From NCBI GenBank assembly GCA_949825025.1, contig OX463782.1, positions 38,651,951-38,715,950 of the forward strand: a DNA stretch of 64,000 nucleotides, written 5' to 3'. This document shows positions 22,693 through 32,523 of the stretch, piece after piece. Position 1 is the stretch's first letter, and each line of letters starts with the position of its first letter. This stretch comes from Siphlonurus alternatus (lineage: Eukaryota > Arthropoda > Insecta > Ephemeroptera > Siphlonuridae). The notes under the pieces were generated by a model. The model was not told the origin of the DNA. It ran no database searches and saw only the letters and a program-made list of their open reading frames with translations. The position numbers were made by a program, and so were the translations under genes.

Positions 22693-23413
22693 TGCTGCAG
22701 CTACAACAAATATAGTCCTGTCAACCGGGGTAACTATGAAAGTCCGGGGTAACTTTGGAAATGAGGAAAATAAGGATTTGTAATTTTTATAGACCAATCT
22801 GTTGAACACTGATGAAGTTATTCTCACTATATGGTAGGAACATGTTATTAGCTAAAAGAGGAATATAGATTTAAGTTATATATGCAGCTGAAAAATTGGA
22901 GATAAATATTATTATTATTATTTTTTTACTGAAGAATGAAAAAAGTGACCAAAATAAGAAGCCTGGAAATAATTAAGCTATCCACAAGGTAATTACTTAT
23001 TAATTAATTAATTAATTAATTTGCTTAAGCAAGTACAAGTTGGAACTTGTTATGCTATTCAGTGGTATATTTCAACCCTTGTTGACACATGTACCAAAGG
23101 ATTTTAAATTTTTCATCCAACTGTTTTTTTTTTACGGATTTTTACTTTCAATGGGGTAACTTTGAAGGGCTCGGCGGGGTATCTTTGAAGGGCTTTAGAG
23201 AACATCACTACAGTAACAACTTGTTATTACGTCAAGTCAAGGGACCCAGGAAATTGGGTTTACTTTATATCGAGTATACCTTATATCAAGTTAGTTTTTC
23301 CTATACCTGCACTACTAATTAATTGCTACGGGACCTTTACTCCGTTACTCAATATTGAGTTTTTTGTTTTTACCTTACAACAAGTGACGTAATAACAAGT
23401 TTTTACTGTATTT

Positions 23414-23671
23414 CAGGGATCGGATGCAGAAGCACAAGGATGCGCAAAAATGGACTTGCATCCACATCCGTGCATCCCAGATGCACGGGAAAAAATTAAT
23501 GCATCTGGATGCGCATCAGCATGAAAAATAAATTTGCATCTGGATGCACTTCCCAGATGCATGCAAAAAATAAATTTGCATCTGGATGCGCATCTATGGA
23601 TGCACGAAAAATTTATTTGCGTCTGGATGCGCATCCTGGATGCACAAAAAAACGCGTGCATCCGGTCCCTG
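23414..23671. mobile_element. hAT-type hairpin with internal hexamer-like repeats and 8-bp duplication
   Basis: The ends cagggatcggatgca and tgcatccggtccctg are inverted. The interior repeats gcatctggatgc-like words many times on both strands. The octamer ctgtattt occurs exactly at 23406-23413 and 23672-23679. This fits a non-autonomous hAT element. Confidence 0.85.
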
Positions 23672-24750
23672 CTGTATTTTCTTGAATGAAGCTTTAGAAA
23701 GAATCTGATATAAAAATTAGTGCCTAAATCATACTGTAAATCATTGCATCATAAATTTCAATAAATTTTGAACTACTTTTTTCTTTTTTAAGTACACCGC
23801 AATGATTTTTAGCACTCTATTCTGGTCCGGTACTCCGTGACGGAGCCAGAAAAAAGTTCCAAAAAAGGTCTTCCATCTTTCAGAATGTTTTTTCCATTAC
23901 AAGTGAGTAGGGGAAAGTGAACCTACCCATTGCCCATGTTTTTTTCTATGTACCACACCACAACACCAATTTATGGGGAGGGGGGGGGGAGTTGTCTATG
24001 CCTTTTCCAGTAATTACCAGTACTATTGTTTGACATTAGAACTACAGGGTGTCCACAGAAATTCGCACAAATTGGCAGTCAAATGAAAGTATGAAGCAGG
24101 ATGGTAACATGAACATGATATACATCAAATTAAAGCTTAACAATCAACATTTTCAAAATTATAAGCAAAGAAGCATTGTGTGGACTTGTTTTCTTTTGAA
24201 ACGGAAAATGAACAAAAAAAAATCCATTTATTAGCTCTTAACTCCGCAGAATCAGCTGTCATCTCAAAGAGATTGTCCCTATTTAATTATTCGCTTGAAT
24301 ATAAATTCACCCACACAATTTACCATAAGGCATCTCCGCATGAGCACCGTACCATTGGTAAACCCGGCACACGCCCGGACGGGCCTCCAGTTCTCGCCAC
24401 ACGTTGCCAGAATTGCCGGCGTGATTAATCGGATTGTTGTGGTGATGAGAACTGGAGGCCCGTCCGGACGTTTGCCGGGGTACCAACGATGCTCAAGTGG
24501 AGAAGCCTTGTGGTAAATTGTGTGGGTAAATTTTTATTCAAGCGAATAATATTAAATAGGGACAATCTCTTAGAGATGACAGCTGATTCTGCGGAGTTTG
24601 GAGCTCAGAAACGGCCATTTTTGTTCCATTTTCGTTTCAAAAGCAAAGAAGTCCAAACAATGCTTTTTTGCTTACAATTTTGAAAATGTTGATAGTTGAG
24701 CTTTAATTTGATGTATAACATGTTCATGTTACCATCCTGCTTCATACTCT

Positions 24751-25213
24751 TGTAATAGGCCCTTCCTATTACTTTATATGTTCGATGGGTTGCTGGAGTA
24801 ATTATCACAATTAATAATTCGGTGTACGTGTATGGGTTTTATGGTTTTTATTTATAAACACAAGATTATAATAAAGTAAACCCCTTTATAAAATATGAGA
24901 ATGTGTATTAGTAATTATGAATATTATTGTGCTCTAGTATAAGATGCTGTGTGGAGAGCAGGCTACAGCTCAGACTGCCCAACCACGAATGCCTCTCTCG
25001 CGGGCAGGCGGGAGCGCGCGGCACAGCTCGCTCTTCTCGCTCCCCCTGCTGAGGTTGCATTTCCCACATGCAGCTAGCTGCCAGTAGTTTTCCACTGCCT
25101 GGCTGGCGTCTGCACGTCGGTAATAGGAGACTTGAATGCTCCGGTTGTGCGATACTCGCACTCATGTTGTCTGAGAGACAAAGTTCTACCAAGCATAGAA
25201 CTAGCATCTTACA
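24751..25213 (-). repeat. 3' LTR of the Gypsy element
   Basis: 463 bp, bounded (in + orientation) by TGTAA and TTACA. It matches the other LTR except at 25117 (t here, g at 32105). In element orientation it carries an AATAAA-like signal (tttataaataaaaacc). The open frames across it are present in both LTRs but have no coding character. Confidence 0.95.
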
Positions 25214-25224
25214 CGTCCCCCTTC
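25214..25224 (-). promoter_or_regulatory. Polypurine tract of the Gypsy element
   Basis: On the - strand gaagggggacg directly abuts the TG of the 3' LTR. It primes plus-strand DNA synthesis in Ty3/Gypsy elements. Confidence 0.8.
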
Positions 25225-25724
25225 AGAAAAAATAGACCGTCCCGTGTCTATATAAATGTAAGGGTTAGTTTACAGACATAGTTATAAAATAATATCTTTG
25301 ATTTTTTTTTTTTTTCTTGTATTTAAAAATTGAAATTTATTCTATTTTTTATTTATTGATATAATTGTATAAATTATATTGATTGAATAATTGCTATTTC
25401 AAAGATATTATTTGTCACATTGCTTACAGTTGTATAAAATTAGATATTATGATAAAAAATTTAAATTTTTTTATAATTATTGCTTATAATACGATCAACA
25501 TTTTTTGCATCTATTATTAGATGAACATAGGCATTTCTTGGATTGCATAAACATATTTTGATTTGAAAATTTTTGTTGATGTATTATAGCCTTCATTTGA
25601 CATTTTATGAAAAATTAATATAGAAATGAATAAAAAATATAAAATTTATAAGACAATAATGGTATGAAACTAAGATTTCTATTTATTACATGCTCACATA
25701 TGGATTAACTGTTGCTATAATTCC
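25225..25724 (-). other. 3' non-coding part of the Gypsy element
   Basis: About 500 bp of very AT-rich DNA between the extra ORF and the polypurine tract. No coding signal. Confidence 0.6.
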
Positions 25725-26117
25725 TCAGATTATTGGAACATTTACACGTGGATTGTAACGCAGAGCCAATTTCTGCATGCACTCATTTTCTGGGCATGAG
25801 ATCTTGTTGATCTCGAACTCCCAACATTCTGTGAGCTCGTAATTGTCACGGAGAAATTCAAGCATTGATTTTATCCCCTGTTTAAAATTGAGAAGGGGAT
25901 TCTCCTCCTCTGCATTTGCACTAACATGCATGAGTTTACTGTAACACTCATCAGTGCTGCAGTTGGCATCTTGGCCTAGGAGGGATGATTCAAGGAGGAA
26001 TTTAAGAAGTGATTTCATTCCGTTTTTATATTTAACCAGAGTTTCATTTTCATCAATATTTGAATGCATGAGTTTACGATAGTACGTGTTTAGCTCGAGT
26101 TGATTTTTATCACCCAT
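25725..26117 (-). CDS. Extra ORF of the Gypsy element (130 aa), function unknown
   Basis: ATG at 26117, TGA at 25725, 91 nt downstream of the pol stop, in the position where env lies in errantiviruses. The product is small and hydrophilic, with no signal peptide or membrane segment, so it is not an Env. It has an internal repeat: a Y-x-KLMH segment followed by a K-x-GxKSxLxFL segment occurs at residues 12-45 and again at 58-91, with a third partial start (NECMQKLA) near 111. Four of the cysteines flank the repeat units. The helix-like spacing suggests a small repeated helical domain. It may be an accessory factor acquired by the element or a captured host gene fragment. How it is translated (subgenomic RNA, reinitiation) is unknown. 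Confidence 0.7.
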   Translation of the reverse strand: MGDKNQLELNTYYRKLMHSNIDENETLVKYKNGMKSLLKFLLESSLLGQDANCSTDECYSKLMHVSANAEEENPLLNFKQGIKSMLEFLRDNYELTECWEFEINKISCPENECMQKLALRYNPRVNVPII

Positions 26118-26207
26118 TGTGAAATATATGTTAAAAATTAAATATGAAAAGAAAATAATTTTTTAATAATAAAAATTAATAAAGTGTCTTATATGCACCA
26201 ACTCTTT

Positions 26208-29200
26208 TTATTGTTTATAGAAACCTTTCACTCGTCTCGCAGTTGTTTGTCGCAGGTTGTCGCGGGCTGTAGGCGCGCGGAGAGGGGGTGGGGCGGGGGC
26301 GGCTGGCTTGCTGGATGCTTGTGCGGGCAAGGTCGCGGCCGGCTGGGAGTCGGTCACAGCTGTGCTGGGTCGATGAACTCTCTCTCCTCTCTCTTGCGAG
26401 TCACTGCTTGCAGGCTGCTCGCGCTTGTTGTCTCGGCTAGCTGGGTGGGCGGGCTGTAAAGAAAGAGACTTTTCTGAGGTTGTTGCCTGCCGATTTTGTT
26501 TACAAGGGCGTAGCCGATTAGCGTGCACTGAGATTTTTTTATCTGGCAACTCTATTTCAATTGAGTATGGCTTATTAATTTTAGTGACCTGATATGGTCC
26601 TTTATTATTTGCCCTCAATTTCTTACTTTTTCCCTGTTCAATAACCGGGTTATTTAACCAAACAAAATCCCCAATTTTGAAGCTATGCTCATGTGCTTTT
26701 TTATTACATTGTTTCGCTTGCTGAATGAATGACTCGTGATTAGATAACTTTACATTGTCCCATATATCTCTGAGTTTTGTAGCGAGTTGCTGAGCATATA
26801 CAGTATGTAATTTTGGGATTTTTGCTGGGTTTTTAACTGCGCTAAATGCGGAGTTCATTTTTGTGCCATATACTATCTCATACGGGCTAAGACAAGTGCT
26901 TGTGTGGGGTTTCGAGTTGTATGCAGAAAGCACGTAAGGCAGCAATGTGTGCCAATTGTTTTGCTGGAAGTTTACATAATAAGACAACATTTCTTTAATA
27001 GTTTTGTGTACTCTCTCAGTACGGCCATTTTGAAAACTAGAATATGGCAAAATTTTGAGTTTTTTAAAGCGCATAAGTTTACATATGTCTTGCATAAGAA
27101 ATGAGACTAGATTCTGTCCATTATCGGATATAATGGCTTTTGGAACACCAAATGGTAAGAAGCAATTTTTTACAAGAGCAGCTGCAATTTCCTCTGTGGT
27201 CTGGGTTTTTAGGGGTACCATAATAAGATAGCGGGAAAAATGATCTAAAATTGTTAAGATATATTTGTGATTTTCAGTGGTACTAGGCAATTGTGTAATA
27301 TCAATGCCAATTCTTTCCCATGGGCAGGTAGTTTCAGGTAGCTCATGTATTTTCATTTTAATTTTTCCTGTCTCTCTCCTCTTATCGCATGCCTTACATG
27401 TACTGACATAATAATCTACATGTTTTTTCCTGCCTTTCCACCAATATTCTGCTGCTATTTTCCTATTCATTGCATTTTTTCCTATATGACCTGACAATAT
27501 TGAATCATGGTTTTGCTGTAATACTGTCTCTATGAGTGACTGAGGTAAAACTATTCTGTTCCCCAAAGGTGTTTTTTTATATAAAATTCCATTTTCAGTA
27601 ACAAAATTTTCCTGTGTACTTAGTTCTCTACATTTCAAATCTTCCTCCTGCCTGCGCTGCAATTCACCTGGGGTAAATGTGTTTATTACATTTATTAATC
27701 TTGAACAACCATCGGCATTTCCGTGGAGGTACCCAGGTCGGTGCTTTATTTCGAACCTATAGTCCTGTAATCGGAGAATCCAGCGCATAATTCTAGCGCA
27801 CGGATCGCGCATATTATATATATATTGAAGCGCTGCGTGGTCAGTGAGTAGGAGGAAGTCTTCTTGGTACTGCAAATAATACCTAAAGTGATGACAGCTC
27901 CATACTATAGACAAGAACTCCCTTTCTGTTGTGCTCATCCGCTGCTCTCGGGGGTTTAATTTGCGGGACGCATACCCAATCACCCTTTCTCTACCCTCGT
28001 CGTCCGTGAAACTTAATACGGAGCCTATAGCATATGCGCTCGCGTCACATGCCAGCGTCATTCGCTTACTGAAATCGGGGTACATTAATATGGGTGCTGT
28101 GATGAGCTTTTCTTTCAGTGTATCTAGGGCTTTTTGGCATTCTTCTGTAAATTCAAATTTTACTTTTGGGCCTTTTGTCTTTAGCAAATCTGTAAGTGGT
28201 TTGGCTATCCTGGAATGTCCCTCAATCCACCTCCTGTAGTAATTAATTATTCCTAATATTGATTGCAGTTCTTTGACGTTTGTAGGGGTGGGAAAATTTT
28301 TTATTTTAGCTATGAGAGCTTCATCAGGCTCTACGCCCTGACTGCTTATTGTATGGCCTAAATACTTCGTTTTTTGTGTGGCAAAGGAGCATTTTTGTAA
28401 CTTACATGTTAAATTTGCATTTTTTAGCCTGGTAAATACTTCTCTCTGTCTCTCCATCAGCTGTTCAAATGAGGCCCCGTGTATTAAAATGTCGTCTAAG
28501 AAAACGCAGACCTGTGTGGGTTTGAGTCCAAAAAGCAGACCGTCCATAAACCGCTGGAAGGTCGTGGAAGCGTTCCTGAGGCCCATGCCCATGTAATTAT
28601 ATTCATAACTTCCTGCGTATTTTCCTGAATCTACTACAAAGGCTGTTTTGTGCCTATGTTCTGGTGCTATGGGGATCTGATGGAATGCATCACGTAGATC
28701 TAATAGAGTGAAAAAGCAACTTTTACCCAAATTATCCACTGTAAATTGAATATTCGGTAGGGGGTATGTTTCGGGGACTGTTTTTTTATTCAAACCACGC
28801 CAGTCCACGCAAAACCTATACGTTATGTTAGCAGAGCCATCTGTGGCTTTTTTTTGAACTAACACTATACCTGCACCGAAAGCGCTGAAACTAGGCGAAA
28901 TGATTTTTCGCTGCAGGTGATCCTCGATAGTGTTATCTAAGTGAGCTTGTAAGCCTTGTGGTGTTCTGTAGCCCTTCCTCCTAACTGGAATTTCATCATA
29001 AGTATCTATCCTATGTTGGACAATGTTAGGAGCAGTTGGCTTGTGTTCCTCACTGAAAAGAGTTTTAAATTCCTGTAATAATTTCCTCATTTCTGTTGCT
29101 TGTTCACTCGTATGGTGGCTGAGCTTTGTTGATAAGATCTCCTCATTGAGCTGAAAATCTTTACTACTTACTGTGGGAGGACGTGAATCAGCTGTCCTGC

Positions 29201-30188
29201 TGACGTCATGTGCGGTTTGCGTTACATTAATATTTTTGCTATGAAGCGAGTTTTGGGGTGTGGCATTATCATTTAAATTAATCTCAGATGTCTCACGAAT
29301 AACAGCGTCGCTCGTTGTGCTAATCAGAGCGATGGGCGTCCCCTTGTATAGCTGTACTTTTATATTGCTCATATTGGCAAGTGTGACTGGTATGTACTGT
29401 ACCTCATTTTTCATTATTACATGGCCTATGCTCCGAGCTACATAACATCTTTGCTCGTCTAAAGCATTATTTACTTCTATTGGCTCAACTAAGTACAAGT
29501 CACTGGGAGCTAACGATTTGGGAATCTGCATAAGGATTGTTTTGGCGGTCCCTGGCGGGACTGTCTCAGGTTGTCGAAGACGTAAAGTAGATTGTATGAG
29601 TCTATCAGCATCAGAGGGCCCGGGCGTTCCCTTATTGATTGCATTCACACGTTTCTGTACCTCGTGAGAGCAGAGGATGAGCGGAGTTTTGATGCCCCCT
29701 ATCTCTATCTGTCTGCCCCCCACGTCTATAATAGCCTGATTTTTCACCATCATGTCTAAGCCTAGTATTCCATCGTAAAGCTTGTGGAAATTATCCACCA
29801 CGTGAGTTTCAATTACATATTTCTTATTATTTATTTTTATAGGAAGATCTGAGTAGCCATAACATTGAACTTTGTTACCCCCTAAGCCTTGAACATCGTA
29901 TTTTTTCGATGTCAGATTCTTGGTACCGCAAGTATTTTTCCACATTACAGTAATTTGAGCAGCTGTGTCTACAAGAAATTTGTAGTTCCTCCCCTTATAT
30001 TTGAAATCTAAGAGGAGACCATCAGCTTGCTCAGCACCTTGCACCTCACTTACTGGGATCTGGCGTGTGGGGAGCTCTGCCTCGCGGTTTGCCGAGCCCC
30101 CTGGCCGTTTGGGGATGCCGTGATTTGGCGGGTTTTCTCTACAGCGCTCTCGCGCTCCTGGTGACTGTTGGCACGTGTTGGCCCAGAT
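26208..30188 (-). CDS. pol: pol of the Gypsy element: protease, RT, RNase H, integrase
   Basis: The pol frame opens at 30188, overlapping gag by about 139 nt, and ends TAA at 26208. It has no ATG near its start, so expression by -1 frameshift from gag is expected. Counting residues from a GTG at 30044: protease active site LVDTAAQ (D26; DTA instead of the usual DTG/DSG), RT with LLDL (D449) and VFLDD (D517, D518), RNase H D667, E707/E709 and D735, integrase HHCC (H846, H853, C883, C886) and a DD35E triad (D915, D974, E1010), then a GPY-type module and an Ala/Pro/Ser-rich tail. All domains are full length. The product copies the element RNA and integrates the cDNA. Confidence 0.95.
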   Translation of the reverse strand: MWANTCQQSPGARERCRENPPNHGIPKRPGGSANREAELPTRQIPVSEVQGAEQADGLLLDFKYKGRNYKFLVDTAAQITVMWKNTCGTKNLTSKKYDVQGLGGNKVQCYGYSDLPIKINNKKYVIETHVVDNFHKLYDGILGLDMMVKNQAIIDVGGRQIEIGGIKTPLILCSHEVQKRVNAINKGTPGPSDADRLIQSTLRLRQPETVPPGTAKTILMQIPKSLAPSDLYLVEPIEVNNALDEQRCYVARSIGHVIMKNEVQYIPVTLANMSNIKVQLYKGTPIALISTTSDAVIRETSEINLNDNATPQNSLHSKNINVTQTAHDVSRTADSRPPTVSSKDFQLNEEILSTKLSHHTSEQATEMRKLLQEFKTLFSEEHKPTAPNIVQHRIDTYDEIPVRRKGYRTPQGLQAHLDNTIEDHLQRKIISPSFSAFGAGIVLVQKKATDGSANITYRFCVDWRGLNKKTVPETYPLPNIQFTVDNLGKSCFFTLLDLRDAFHQIPIAPEHRHKTAFVVDSGKYAGSYEYNYMGMGLRNASTTFQRFMDGLLFGLKPTQVCVFLDDILIHGASFEQLMERQREVFTRLKNANLTCKLQKCSFATQKTKYLGHTISSQGVEPDEALIAKIKNFPTPTNVKELQSILGIINYYRRWIEGHSRIAKPLTDLLKTKGPKVKFEFTEECQKALDTLKEKLITAPILMYPDFSKRMTLACDASAYAIGSVLSFTDDEGRERVIGYASRKLNPREQRMSTTEREFLSIVWSCHHFRYYLQYQEDFLLLTDHAALQYIYNMRDPCARIMRWILRLQDYRFEIKHRPGYLHGNADGCSRLINVINTFTPGELQRRQEEDLKCRELSTQENFVTENGILYKKTPLGNRIVLPQSLIETVLQQNHDSILSGHIGKNAMNRKIAAEYWWKGRKKHVDYYVSTCKACDKRRETGKIKMKIHELPETTCPWERIGIDITQLPSTTENHKYILTILDHFSRYLIMVPLKTQTTEEIAAALVKNCFLPFGVPKAIISDNGQNLVSFLMQDICKLMRFKKLKILPYSSFQNGRTERVHKTIKEMLSYYVNFQQNNWHTLLPYVLSAYNSKPHTSTCLSPYEIVYGTKMNSAFSAVKNPAKIPKLHTVYAQQLATKLRDIWDNVKLSNHESFIQQAKQCNKKAHEHSFKIGDFVWLNNPVIEQGKSKKLRANNKGPYQVTKINKPYSIEIELPDKKISVHANRLRPCKQNRQATTSEKSLSLQPAHPASRDNKREQPASSDSQERGERVHRPSTAVTDSQPAATLPAQASSKPAAPAPPPLRAPTARDNLRQTTARRVKGFYKQ

Positions 30189-31306
30189 TTATGCTGGAAC
30201 CTGGGTACGTAGCTTCTCCTAGCGTCTTGCTGACGGTACTGGTCACTTTGATAGCGCTGATTATACCCCCCCTTGCTTGTGCGACTGTCATAGTACATGC
30301 GCCTAGGCTGTTGCATATTGCCAGCACCTTGCCTGGCTTGGTAACCTCCCTGATGAGGTTTTGACCTACAAAGAGATGCAGGATGATTTTCCCTGAAGCA
30401 TTTGGTGCAAAACATAGCTCTATAGCATGGTGTGCTGTTGGTATCTTGGTGTCCTGCACGATTGCAGCGTGTGCATCTTCCTACCTCTAACGCTTCTGCC
30501 GTAAAAATACTCTTTGTGGTAGGGGCCTCTTTAGTTTTGCATCTACTCATAATCTCAACAATACTGACAGCAGCAGACACCGCGGCCTGGAAGCTCTCAG
30601 GCTTGCTGAGCCTCGTTTTCTCCTCTAGGGTGGGGTCACTGTTGAGCCCTCTTAAAAATGCATCTAAAGCTCGGTGGTCTGCCTCGGCCTTGATTGCAAT
30701 GTTCATATCAGTGTTTTCCCCTAGTGTATATGTTTTCGCATTCACTTTCTTAACCCTGTCAGCATACACCTCAACTGTTTCATCGGCCTTCTTTGTAATG
30801 GATGACAGCTGTTCGCGATAATAACTTGTCGTGTTTTTATCAGAGTATCTCTCAAATAGTAAATTTTTGAAAACTGCATAAGTTTCAGCTACTTTACACT
30901 TGTCATCACTCATGACAAACTCCATCGCACCCCCATCTAATTTCTGCCTTGCTATTATTAGCAAATCCGCATCTGCCCATACCCCCAGCTGCGCTGCTTG
31001 CTCAAGTTTTGTAAAATATGACACAATACTCTCTGAGCTAGTACCACTGAAGTTTGGAACTGAAGTCATAACTGCGTAATTCTTTTTACTTTGAGGGACT
31101 CCCGACATCAGAGAATTTTGATTTAACTCTTGTTTCGCAGCGTCTAGTTCTATTTTTACTCTACGTTCTACTGCTTGATCAAAATTTGCCATTCTCTCCT
31201 TCAATTGGCCATTCTCAGTTTGTACGGCTGCTAAGGATCTAGTTAATGTATCTATAGCTTCCTGCAGCGTCACTGATCTACCCGCCACTATACACTTTTC
31301 CACCAT
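30050..31306 (-). CDS. gag: gag of the Gypsy element (418 aa)
   Basis: ATG at 31306, TAA at 30050. The N-terminus has heptad-like Leu spacing (residues 13-50), suggesting a coiled coil. The centre resembles a Ty3-type capsid region (PNFSGTSSESIVSYFTKLEQ and the later YRxQL). Two zinc-knuckle-like clusters lie at C278-C294 (C-x2-C-x3-GH-x8-C) and C300-C313 (C-x2-C-x4-H-x4-C), followed by a basic Arg/Gln-rich tail. The product would form the particle and bind genomic RNA. Its 3' end overlaps the pol frame and contains the frameshift signal. Confidence 0.92.
   Translation of the reverse strand: MVEKCIVAGRSVTLQEAIDTLTRSLAAVQTENGQLKERMANFDQAVERRVKIELDAAKQELNQNSLMSGVPQSKKNYAVMTSVPNFSGTSSESIVSYFTKLEQAAQLGVWADADLLIIARQKLDGGAMEFVMSDDKCKVAETYAVFKNLLFERYSDKNTTSYYREQLSSITKKADETVEVYADRVKKVNAKTYTLGENTDMNIAIKAEADHRALDAFLRGLNSDPTLEEKTRLSKPESFQAAVSAAVSIVEIMSRCKTKEAPTTKSIFTAEALEVGRCTRCNRAGHQDTNSTPCYRAMFCTKCFRENHPASLCRSKPHQGGYQARQGAGNMQQPRRMYYDSRTSKGGYNQRYQSDQYRQQDARRSYVPRFQHKSGPTRANSHQERESAVEKTRQITASPNGQGARQTARQSSPHARSQ
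30069..30113 (-). promoter_or_regulatory. Probable -1 ribosomal frameshift signal between gag and pol
   Basis: In the gag frame a C CCA AAC heptamer (30113-30107) fits the X XXY YYZ slippery pattern, and slipping by -1 enters the open pol frame. After a 5-nt spacer, GGGGGCTC (30101-30094) can pair with GAGCTCCCC (30077-30069) through eight pairs with one bulged base and a 16-nt loop. Heptamer, spacing, stem and frame direction all agree. The activity itself is an inference. Confidence 0.65.
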
Positions 31307-31725
31307 TTTGTAGCTTTGTAACAGACTTCACTACTTCATGCACATCCATGCACTCTAACATGCATCATTATTTAAAAGGTTTTGGGGAGAATTTAAAAAA
31401 AACATAAAATCGGCATACCTCGTCTCTTTAACTTCCTTGGAGTTTGCCCTTCCAACAGCCGATGGCAGCAAATGGTCCTTGAAGGCCTGGTAGTGGTCAG
31501 CGTGGGCCTGGTAATGGTCAACGATGTCCTGGTAGCAGCAGCGATGTGGCTGGTCAGCGGCAGCTCTCGTTGAAGATGCTCGTTGATTGCAAGGCGTGTA
31601 GACGATGAGGTTAGACGAGCGGCGAGTTGAAGTATTAAAATATAGTTATAACCAACTATATATTTTTTTATTATTATTAATTATTGTCACTTCACTGGTC
31701 TCTTCCCGGCGTAGTCCGTTTTTTT
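31307..31725 (-). other. 5' leader of the Gypsy element
   Basis: Lies between the primer-binding site and the gag ATG. It is partly repetitive (ctggtagtggtcagcgtggg and ctggtaatggtcaacgatgt, + strand). It is expected to hold packaging and dimerisation signals, but none can be recognised. Confidence 0.5.
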
Positions 31726-31736
31726 TTCTGACACCA
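31726..31736 (-). promoter_or_regulatory. Primer-binding site, tRNA-Leu type
   Basis: On the - strand TGGTGTCAGAA begins 2 nt after the 5' LTR. It is complementary to the CCA-terminated 3' end of metazoan tRNA-Leu (…TTCTGACACCA), so this tRNA probably primes minus-strand synthesis. Confidence 0.75.
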
Positions 31737-31738
31737 CT

Positions 31739-32201
31739 TGTAATAGGCCCTTCCTATTACTTTATATGTTCGATGGGTTGCTGGAGTAATTATCACAATT
31801 AATAATTCGGTGTACGTGTATGGGTTTTATGGTTTTTATTTATAAACACAAGATTATAATAAAGTAAACCCCTTTATAAAATATGAGAATGTGTATTAGT
31901 AATTATGAATATTATTGTGCTCTAGTATAAGATGCTGTGTGGAGAGCAGGCTACAGCTCAGACTGCCCAACCACGAATGCCTCTCTCGCGGGCAGGCGGG
32001 AGCGCGCGGCACAGCTCGCTCTTCTCGCTCCCCCTGCTGAGGTTGCATTTCCCACATGCAGCTAGCTGCCAGTAGTTTTCCACTGCCTGGCTGGCGTCTG
32101 CACGGCGGTAATAGGAGACTTGAATGCTCCGGTTGTGCGATACTCGCACTCATGTTGTCTGAGAGACAAAGTTCTACCAAGCATAGAACTAGCATCTTAC
32201 A
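31739..32201 (-). repeat. 5' LTR of the Gypsy element
   Basis: 463 bp, one mismatch (32105) to the LTR at 24751-25213. Promoter and start of transcription are expected here; no clear TATA element could be singled out in the AT-rich background. Confidence 0.95.
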
Positions 32202-32383
32202 CTCTAATTTGCCTTTCAATTCGTGCGAATTTCTGTGGACAACCTGTATATATTTGTCTCATTTTATGCCTGAACATTTTTAAGACTCAGTTACTGTTAA
32301 ATTAATTTATTAATTTTATGATAAATTTTAGAACAGAACTACAATAGAAACTATAAATCATACTAATTATATTTTAATTTCAG

Positions 32384-32466
32384 ATTCATTAAGAAATCTC
32401 TTACGGACTACCGGTAGGCCTGATTCGAGTACAGAAGAGGTCAACAAATACAAAGAAAGAGTGTAG
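32384..32466 (+). CDS. Weak candidate terminal exon
   Basis: The acceptor tattttaatttcag is followed by an open frame of 26 codons (SLRNLLRTTGRPDSSTEEVN, then KYKERV) and TAG. It lies just right of the foldback element. It may be the end of a gene or of the disrupted host transposon. Short length makes chance likely. Confidence 0.2.
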
Positions 32467-32523
32467 ACAAACAATACTGCACTCATGAAAATTTAGACCT
32501 ACCAGTAGGTCACTAAGCCATCA

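Larger units (their letters stand above)
24751..32201 (-). mobile_element. Near-intact Ty3/Gypsy LTR retrotransposon
   Basis: 7451 bp, read on the - strand: 5' LTR (31739-32201), primer site, gag, pol, an extra ORF, polypurine tract, 3' LTR (24751-25213). The element is flanked by the 4-bp duplication ctct (24747-24750 and 32202-32205). The LTRs differ at one position in 463, so insertion was recent. Domain order in pol (protease, RT, RNase H, integrase) defines Ty3/Gypsy. No stop or frame break interrupts gag or pol, so it could still be active. It sits inside a foldback element. Confidence 0.95.
24043..32248. mobile_element. TA-flanked foldback element split by the Gypsy insertion
   Basis: The left arm from 24045 (cagggtgtccacagaaattc) is the inverse of the right end at 32246 (gaatttctgtggacaacctg). 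Both ends are preceded or followed by TA. The arms pair almost throughout (agtatgaagcaggatggtaa with ttaccatcctgcttcatact), around a GC-rich centre near 24405. The right arm is cut at 24750 by the LTR element and resumes at 32206. Without the insertion it is about 750 bp. TA flanks suggest a Tc1/mariner-type non-autonomous element. Confidence 0.75.

Noticed and set aside
24908..25207. 99- and 107-codon frames in both Gypsy LTRs
   Set aside because: They lie in LTR sequence, have no start context or domain, and are conserved only because the LTRs are nearly identical.
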